Positions 1-4,815 of a DNA stretch of 13,266 bases are shown here, piece after piece. The position numbers and the translations under genes were made by a program. How positions within the stretch are numbered: position 1 is the first letter of the stretch; every line of letters starts with the position of its first letter. Source of the stretch: Caldithrix sp. (lineage in GTDB: Bacteria; KSB1; UBA2214; DYKH01); assembly GCA_020722685.1 (NCBI GenBank), contig DYKH01000053.1, forward strand, positions 1-13,266. The letters run 5' to 3'. Under the pieces are notes generated by a model. It made no database searches. It had not been told where the DNA came from and worked only from the letters and a program-made list of their open reading frames with translations.

Positions 1-2
1 TC

Positions 3-890
3 AATTATGATCTATGCAACTCAATAGGTCTGTCGTGGTGGACCCGTTGGAAGGGAGGCTCGGGCATAACCGATCAGGAAAAAAACGGCTGGGTTGCTAC
101 CGGCAGGGATTCTCTATTCAAATACTTTAGTCAAGCGACGCGGCGCTATTTTCGGAATGCCGAAAACGGACGGAATCCCTACGATGTGCCGGAAGCGCCA
201 ATCCCGCCCGATTTGACGGTAACGGCTGGCGAGAAATCGGTGATCCTGGAATGGAGCGACGTCTCTCAAATCCCGGATCACGATACCGGCGTCAATGACT
301 TTGCCGGCTATCGGGTTTACCGAGCGAAAGTGCGAAATGATACGACTTTTCAAAAAATATGGGAATGCGGCGGCAAAAGCGGTATCCCGGTCGCTACTCG
401 ATACGTCGATACCGATGTTCAACGCGGTTTTGCCTATTTTTACTATGTCACGGCTTTTGATGACGGTACTCAGAATTGGGAGCAATTCGGGCGATCTTTG
501 GAATCCGGCAAATATTGGAATATGATGCTTAAAAATAAGCCGGTGCATCCGTTCATGAGTCAACAGCAGATACCAAATTTGGAAAATATCAAGGTAGTTC
601 CCAATCCGTACCATGACAAATCGGTGCGCTTTAATTGGCCGGGAGAAGAAAACAAGCTGCTGTTCATCAACCTGCCGCTAAAGTGCACCATAAAGATTTT
701 CACATCGACAGGGGATTTGGTCAAAACCGTTTATCATGATGACGGCACTACCGAGCAGGCATGGAATCAAGTGACAGACAGCAATCAGCTCATCTATTCG
801 GGCGTCTATTTCTTTCACGTCGAAAGCGATATCGGCAACAAGTCCGGCAAGTTCGTAGTCGTGCGTTCCAGTAGTTTGGACAAACAATGA
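3..890 (+). CDS. Secreted FN3 / T9SS-sorting-domain protein, 3' portion (paralogue of the next gene)
   Basis: The reading frame is open from the first bases of the window, so this is the C-terminal ~295 residues of a larger protein whose start lies upstream. A GTG at 186 is an internal codon, not a start: the frame upstream (SWWTRW, VATGRDSLFKYF, TRRYFRNAENGRNPYD) aligns with the middle of the downstream gene. Domain order: end of an unknown N-terminal domain, an FN3-like domain (VTAGEKSVILEWSDV to YYVTAFDDG), a linker, then a C-terminal sorting-like beta domain with KVVPNPY, TIKIFTSTGDLVKTV and SGVYFFHVES...GKFVVV. A hand count over the 106-residue FN3 stretch gives 84 identities with the next gene (about 79%). 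The likely location is outer membrane or extracellular, through type IX secretion; that is family knowledge plus inference. The stop TGA at 888-890 overlaps the next ATG. The molecular function is unknown. Confidence 0.9.
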   Translation, partial: NYDLCNSIGLSWWTRWKGGSGITDQEKNGWVATGRDSLFKYFSQATRRYFRNAENGRNPYDVPEAPIPPDLTVTAGEKSVILEWSDVSQIPDHDTGVNDFAGYRVYRAKVRNDTTFQKIWECGGKSGIPVATRYVDTDVQRGFAYFYYVTAFDDGTQNWEQFGRSLESGKYWNMMLKNKPVHPFMSQQQIPNLENIKVVPNPYHDKSVRFNWPGEENKLLFINLPLKCTIKIFTSTGDLVKTVYHDDGTTEQAWNQVTDSNQLIYSGVYFFHVESDIGNKSGKFVVVRSSSLDKQ

Positions 891-3010
891 GCAAAGCGTT
901 CTACATATTTTTCTGCTGCTGGCTGCTGTTGATCGACTTTGATGTGACCCTGGGTCAAGCCATTACCGGAAGAAAGTACTTGCGCATCGGTGAGTTGTGG
1001 TTCGAGGATGAGGACATTCCGACCGGCGGCTGGGAGTCCTGTTATATGTGGCCGAGCAACCATTGGCGAAAAAAATCCGAAGGCGAGAACCACATTCTGG
1101 GTGGCAATGCCCGTATGGCCGGATTGAACATTTTCGCCAAGAACTGGACCAATTTTAGGAAGGTTTTTTATCCCTATGTCGCTGGGACTTTGACTGAAAG
1201 CCTGATGTGCAATTTCGTAGGGGAAAACAGCAGCACCGGGCATGAGTTCAAAATTGTGATGCGAAAACCGCCGCCCACTTTAATCGTCGACGGTGTGACA
1301 CAGGCTCCCCGGCAAGAATACGATGAATTGGATCCCAATTTGGTTTCCGATGCGATGCTCTATATCAAATGGTCCTACGCTCTGGGCGTGACCGGAGAAA
1401 TGCGCTATTATGTCTACGGCGAACCCAGCGCCGACAGCTACCTGTACATCGATTTTGTGATGACCAATACCGGCAATCTCAATCGCAATTTGGCGACTGC
1501 GGAGCTGCCCAATCAATTCTTGCATGGACTGTGTTTCAACTATATGGTGCAGCCGCACATCAGCTACGAAGGCGCTCTGCAAAACGGCGCGCTGTGGGAG
1601 AACAATAACGACGATTGGGTGGAGTATTACGGCGAGGATTATCCTGATTTTTTGGGCAATGGTACGCCTATGCATCCGGCCGGTAACCCCACTGCCGACT
1701 CATTGCGGCTTTTCATCATCTGGGACGGTGATAACAACAAGAATCCGGGAGACGACATCGGCGATCCCGATGAGAATCGCGGCTTTTTCGAAGAGTCACA
1801 AGGCCAGGGAAGAATTCTTTCTCCGCAGTATGTAGGCTTGGGTTTTCTCCACGTGGACAAAAGCGCCGATGATGAGAGCAATGACTGGTCGCAGCCATCC
1901 TCCACCTGCTGGCGACCCGCCATGAATGAATTTTCCAGTCATGAAGATGCTTACAAATACTTTTTTGATGGTCCGAAGCACATGCTCAGTCCGCAGGAAA
2001 TGGGCTATACCGAACCCAACATTCCGGAGGTGGCACGTCCCAATCCGTTTTTGGGAGTTGGGCCTTTCGAAATGCCCTTTGGCAGCAATATCCATTTTGT
2101 TCTTTTAGGTGCCGTGAATGGCTTGAGCTGGCAGCGATGTATCGATATCGGGCGTAGCTGGTGGGAACATCGCAAAGGCAAACCAGGGCTTTCGAATGAA
2201 GAAAAGGACCGTCTGGTTGCCACGGGTCGGGATTCTCTTTTCAAGGTCTTTAGCAGAGGCACGCGGCGGTTTTTCCGAAACGTCGAAAGCGGAAGAGATC
2301 CCTACGACATACCCGATCCTCCTGATGCGCCTGACCTCGTTGTTACAGCCGGTCCGAAAAGTGTGATCTTGGAATGGTCTGATGTTTCCGGCCTTCCGGA
2401 TCCAGACACAGGAGTGCCTGATTTGGCTGGCTATCGCGTTTATCGGGCGGTTGGTAGAAACGATACGACTTATGCCAGAGTGTGGGAATGCGGCGGTAAT
2501 AGCGGAATTCCCGTAACCACTCGCTATGTCGATCAGGAGGTGCAGCGCGGATTCGCCTATTACTACTATGTCACGGCTTTTGATGATGGCTCGCAAAACT
2601 GGGAGCATCCCGGCAGAAGCCTGGAATCAGGAAAATTCTGGAACATGATGCGCCCTAATCAGCCCGTGCACCCTTATTTGACGGCTGAAGTGACTACCAC
2701 TCTCGGCAATGTGAAGGTCGTACCCAATCCGTTTAATGACAAGTCTACCAGACTGAATTATCCCGGCGAAGAAAATAAGCTGATGTTCATCAATATTCCT
2801 CCTCGCTGCACGATTAGAATTTTTACTGCAACGGGAGATCTAGTTAAAGTCATCGAGCATACCGATGGTACTAATGAGCAGGCTTGGAACCAAGTCGCCG
2901 ATAGCAATCAACTCATTTATTCAGGAGTCTATTTTTATTTGGTGGAAAGTGAACAAGGAAATAGAATCGGGAAATTTGTCGTGGTTCAATCTAGTAGAGT
3001 GAAGGAGTGA
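887..3010 (+). CDS. Secreted FN3 / T9SS-sorting-domain protein, 707 aa, function unknown
   Basis: A complete gene whose ATG at 887 sits in an ATGA overlap with the preceding stop, so translational coupling is likely. Residues 1-23 form a signal peptide (hydrophobic FYIFFCCWLLLI, ending near TLGQA). Residues ~25-475 are a region I do not recognise, beginning ITGRKYLRIGELWFEDED and rich in Trp, Tyr, Asn and Asp, as in beta-rich extracellular proteins. FN3-like domain at ~480-590 (VILEWSDVSGLPDPDTG, GYRVYRA, YYYYVTAFDDG). From ~607 comes a sorting-like domain: VKVVPNPFND, TIRIFTATGDLVKVI, YSGVYFYLVES and final GKFVVVQSS, the FlgD-like/Por-type fold that directs export in FCB-group bacteria. The partial gene upstream is its tandem paralogue. 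The role could be surface adhesion, glycan binding or a structural part; no catalytic motif is evident. Confidence 0.92.
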   Translation: MSKAFYIFFCCWLLLIDFDVTLGQAITGRKYLRIGELWFEDEDIPTGGWESCYMWPSNHWRKKSEGENHILGGNARMAGLNIFAKNWTNFRKVFYPYVAGTLTESLMCNFVGENSSTGHEFKIVMRKPPPTLIVDGVTQAPRQEYDELDPNLVSDAMLYIKWSYALGVTGEMRYYVYGEPSADSYLYIDFVMTNTGNLNRNLATAELPNQFLHGLCFNYMVQPHISYEGALQNGALWENNNDDWVEYYGEDYPDFLGNGTPMHPAGNPTADSLRLFIIWDGDNNKNPGDDIGDPDENRGFFEESQGQGRILSPQYVGLGFLHVDKSADDESNDWSQPSSTCWRPAMNEFSSHEDAYKYFFDGPKHMLSPQEMGYTEPNIPEVARPNPFLGVGPFEMPFGSNIHFVLLGAVNGLSWQRCIDIGRSWWEHRKGKPGLSNEEKDRLVATGRDSLFKVFSRGTRRFFRNVESGRDPYDIPDPPDAPDLVVTAGPKSVILEWSDVSGLPDPDTGVPDLAGYRVYRAVGRNDTTYARVWECGGNSGIPVTTRYVDQEVQRGFAYYYYVTAFDDGSQNWEHPGRSLESGKFWNMMRPNQPVHPYLTAEVTTTLGNVKVVPNPFNDKSTRLNYPGEENKLMFINIPPRCTIRIFTATGDLVKVIEHTDGTNEQAWNQVADSNQLIYSGVYFYLVESEQGNRIGKFVVVQSSRVKE

Positions 3011-3070
3011 CCGGCATTAGTAGCTTAATTGTAAACATCTAGCCAAATCTGGCAAATGTTAGAAACTCAA

Positions 3071-3156
3071 TGCAGAGGCCGCTGAGACCGCAGAGGAAAG
3101 TTTCATAGCATGACTAAACCTCTGCGTAACTCTGCGCCCTCGGCGTTCTCTGCGTT
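3071..3156. repeat. CGCAGAG/CTCTGCG-type dispersed intergenic repeat, imperfect hairpin
   Basis: Iterated GCAGAG/CTCTGCG units in opposite orientation form an imperfect long hairpin. CGCAGAGG at 3089-3096 is complementary to CCTCTGCG at 3119-3126 (8 bp, 22-nt loop). Outward, CGCTGAG near 3080-3086 roughly faces CTCGGCG at 3139-3145, and GCAGAG 3072-3077 faces CTCTGC 3148-3153. From memory, this phrase (CTCTGCG, GCCCTCGGCG, TTCTCTGCG) recurs in intergenic regions of many environmental bacterial genomes as a non-coding dispersed repeat. Its function is unknown, and the multicopy status cannot be checked in this window. Confidence 0.6.
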
Positions 3157-3344
3157 AAGACAGGCGAAAGCCAATTTAAGTTTGACCCATTATCCATTTT
3201 TGGTTCCGGCTTGTCCGGGTTAGGAATGGAGCTTTTCCCAAATATTTGCTGAAAGGCCAGCGAAGGCATGTATAGAACTGAAGGAGGTGGTAAGGAGGCA
3301 AGTATTTTTCCTAATTACTGAATAGCTTGTAGCTCACCTTAATA

Positions 3345-3437
3345 CTTAGGGAGGTGATGTCAGGGAAAAGTGTCAACGATCCGCAGAAATTAGATTCTAT
3401 TTGCGAATTGATGCAAATAGAAGTAGTCTCCCTTAAG
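3345..3437 (+). promoter_or_regulatory. Candidate structured leader RNA upstream of the CBM-like gene
   Basis: An outer stem pairs CTTAGGGAG (3345-3353) with CTCCCTTAAG (3428-3437) with one bulged T. It encloses a 10-bp perfect stem, TTCTATTTGC (3395-3404) with GCAAATAGAA (3413-3422), and an 8-nt loop. A competing arm, AAGTATT (3300-3306) with AATACTT (3341-3347), shares bases 3345-3347 with the outer stem, so the two cannot form fully at once. The outer stem would hide the SD-like GGGAG. I recognise no known riboswitch class. Pairing was found by eye without energy calculation. The 10-bp dyad could equally be a protein operator. Confidence 0.3.
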
Positions 3438-3464
3438 CAGTGTAGGAAGCTTTTTGGTCATTAA
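3357..3464 (+). CDS. Possible 35-residue leader ORF (doubtful)
   Basis: ATG at 3357 opens 35 codons ending in TAA at 3462-3464, 18 nt upstream of the ATA start of the next gene and in the same frame. The peptide begins MSGKSVNDPQKLDSICELMQ and ends LKQCRKLFGH. It resembles no family I recognise. An extended SD-like sequence (AGGGAGGTGATG, 3348-3359) runs into the ATG itself, leaving only 2 nt between GGAGG and ATG, which is poor spacing. The SD also lies in one arm of a predicted stem with 3428-3437. It could be a regulatory leader peptide or chance; an ORF of this length is not significant alone. Confidence 0.2.
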   Translation: MSGKSVNDPQKLDSICELMQIEVVSLKQCRKLFGH

Positions 3465-3470
3465 ATAACT

Positions 3471-3485
3471 AAGGAGCAAAGTATA
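3471..3485 (+). promoter_or_regulatory. Shine-Dalgarno AAGGAG that places the start at ATA 3483
   Basis: AAGGAG (3471-3476) is followed by CAAAGT and then ATA at 3483-3485, the spacing expected of a functional start. No standard start codon lies within range. This site decides the unusual initiation codon of the CBM-like gene. Confidence 0.7.
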
Positions 3486-4691
3486 AAGACCAAGATATTT
3501 GCCATACTGTTTGCCGTTTTGATGTTAGCGTCGTTTGTCTATGCCGGCGTCACGGAGATGAAAATTTGGACCGACGAAATGATGAGTCCCGATCCCGACC
3601 AGATGAATCCGGTCACTCATAAGGTAACTCGCTACGGTACCAAATCGAATCCGGCAAGCTATTATATCGTGCGCTGGTGTACCAATGCCGAACCGGCAAG
3701 TGATTATATGAATATCACCAGTACCGATCCAGAACCAGCGGCTGGCCCGTATTGTATGGACGTCGGTATGGGCCCGGTGCCAGGGCCGAATTTGTGGATG
3801 GACATGCGTCGTGACGACGCAGCTCCGGGTTGGTCAGATCCTTTGGACGCTTCAGCTACGGAACGTGTCACTTTCTGGATTAAGGCAGAGCCGAATACCT
3901 GTCCGCTTTGGTTCTATGCGGTGGATTATCCCTCTCCTGCAGGATTCGGTAACAGATCAGCGAGCATCAGAATCGAGGGTGAAACGGTCGTCACCCAAGA
4001 TGAGTTCGGTGAATTCCTAGCCCGTCTTACTCCTTTTGACGGCACTTGGCAGTTCGTTACGATTCCATGGGCATTTTTAATGGTAGCAGATTCTGCTGCA
4101 TTAAATGCCGTTGTGCCGTACAGCTTCACCCATGAAGGAACGACGTACGGTGGGGCGGATGGCGACGGCGCAGCGTACGCGTTTACCACGGATATTTTGA
4201 AATCTCTGACCTGGGCTACCAGCACCACAGACGATGGTCCTTATGGCGTCTGGGACCAGGCTTATGCCGCATCCCCGAATTGTAAGTGGACTCTGCCGTA
4301 CGCACGTGGGAACACGACTGCCCCGCAACGATGGTCCATTGACGAGGTAGTCTTTTGCTTGAATCAGGGCACCGGCATTGTTGGTGTCGATGGCAAACCG
4401 ACGGTCATGCCGCTGACCTATGATCTGGGCAACAACTACCCCAATCCGTTCAATCCAACGACGGAAATCGAATATGCGATTCCCGTTTCCAATCAGGTAT
4501 CCATCGACATATTCAATTCATTGGGCCAGAAAGTAAAAACCTTAGTCGATGGCTATCTTACAGCCGGAACATACCATGCAACTTGGGACGGCACCGATGA
4601 TCAAGGTAATTCTATGCCCACTGGCTTGTACTACTACAAAATGAGCGCAAGCCATTTCAACTCGGTAAAGAAAATGCTGTTGCTAAAGTAA
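3483..4691 (+). CDS. Secreted CBM-like (galactose-binding-fold-like) protein with T9SS type A sorting domain; apparent ATA start
   Basis: Starting at ATA 3483 gives 402 residues with a good signal peptide (KTKIFAILFAVLMLASFVYA, cut near residue 22). SD AAGGAG at 3471-3476 lies 6 nt before that ATA. The in-frame stop at 3462-3464 leaves no ATG, GTG or TTG in between. Later starts such as TTG 3519 or ATG 3522 lose the basic N-region and most of the hydrophobic core and have no SD. The mature region (~25-305) is aromatic- and Asp-rich and jelly-roll-like: ERVTFWIKAE, LWFYAVDY, FDGTWQFVTIPWAFL, WSIDEVVFCL. This resembles CBM11/CIA30-like glycan-binding sandwiches, by pattern only. Residues ~310-402 are a classic type IX tail: NNYPNPFNPTTEIEY from 317, SIDIFNSLGQKVKTLVDG, AGTYHATWDGTDDQGN, PTGLYYYKM, final MLLLK. 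The likely role is a surface-anchored or released binding protein; no catalytic residues are assignable. Confidence 0.85.
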   Translation: MKTKIFAILFAVLMLASFVYAGVTEMKIWTDEMMSPDPDQMNPVTHKVTRYGTKSNPASYYIVRWCTNAEPASDYMNITSTDPEPAAGPYCMDVGMGPVPGPNLWMDMRRDDAAPGWSDPLDASATERVTFWIKAEPNTCPLWFYAVDYPSPAGFGNRSASIRIEGETVVTQDEFGEFLARLTPFDGTWQFVTIPWAFLMVADSAALNAVVPYSFTHEGTTYGGADGDGAAYAFTTDILKSLTWATSTTDDGPYGVWDQAYAASPNCKWTLPYARGNTTAPQRWSIDEVVFCLNQGTGIVGVDGKPTVMPLTYDLGNNYPNPFNPTTEIEYAIPVSNQVSIDIFNSLGQKVKTLVDGYLTAGTYHATWDGTDDQGNSMPTGLYYYKMSASHFNSVKKMLLLK

Positions 4692-4703
4692 TCTCTAAAC
4701 CGT

Positions 4704-4738
4704 AGACCTCAAAGGTTTCCAAGGCCTTTGAGGTCTAA
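4704..4738. repeat. 13-bp perfect palindromic hairpin after the CBM-like gene (dispersed repeat and/or terminator)
   Basis: TAGACCTCAAAGG (4704-4716) is perfectly complementary to CCTTTGAGGTCTA (4726-4738), with a 9-nt loop TTTCCAAGG, starting 12 nt after the TAA of the preceding gene. No U-tract follows, so a simple intrinsic terminator is not certain; it could block 3' exonucleases or terminate in either direction. From memory, palindromes of the form AGACCTCAAAGG...CCTTTGAGGTCT are common dispersed intergenic elements in Bacteroidota and Calditrichota/KSB1-type genomes, which would fit the presumed host. That recollection needs a genome-wide search. Confidence 0.7.
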
Positions 4739-4768
4739 CATTACCGTCTGAGCCATACTTTTGAGCGT

Positions 4769-4781
4769 TACATCAGATGTA
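4769..4781. promoter_or_regulatory. Perfect 13-nt dyad, possible operator, upstream of the GHL6/GH42-like gene
   Basis: TACATC-A-GATGTA is a perfect inverted repeat 34 bp before the ATG at 4816. It lies between outer complementary pieces TTACCG (4741-4746) and CGGTAA (4784-4789). It could be a regulator half-site pair or part of an mRNA leader fold. No regulator gene is in the window, so this is only a candidate. Confidence 0.3.
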
Positions 4782-4815
4782 GCGGTAACAAGCTCAGGCA
4801 AAGGAGAACCAAGGC

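Larger units (their letters stand above)
3011..3482. other. Long intergenic region / leader before the CBM-like gene
   Basis: 472 bp with no convincing gene on either strand. In order it holds: a weak stem (AACAT 3034-3038 with ATGTT 3056-3060, inner GCCA 3042-3045 with TGGC 3050-3053) after the upstream stop, without a T-run; a CGCAGAG-type repeat at 3071-3156; a GC-rich patch with GGTTCCGGCTTGTCCGGGTT near 3202-3221 that looks like another dispersed-repeat fragment; two strong SD-like sequences at 3281-3289 and 3292-3298; a third at 3348-3359; several complementary arms at 3300-3437; a possible 35-codon ORF; and the real SD AAGGAG at 3471-3476 for the next gene. I find no clear promoter. 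The length and structure suggest that transcription of the downstream gene is separate from the upstream pair. Confidence 0.6.

Noticed and set aside
186..188. GTG as the start of the first gene
   Set aside because: The frame is open upstream to the window edge and that upstream part aligns with the tandem paralogue, so it is internal.
3281..3298. Fragment of 16S rRNA 3' end or anti-SD sequence
   Set aside because: Only the SD-like words match; no surrounding rRNA helix sequence is present on either strand.
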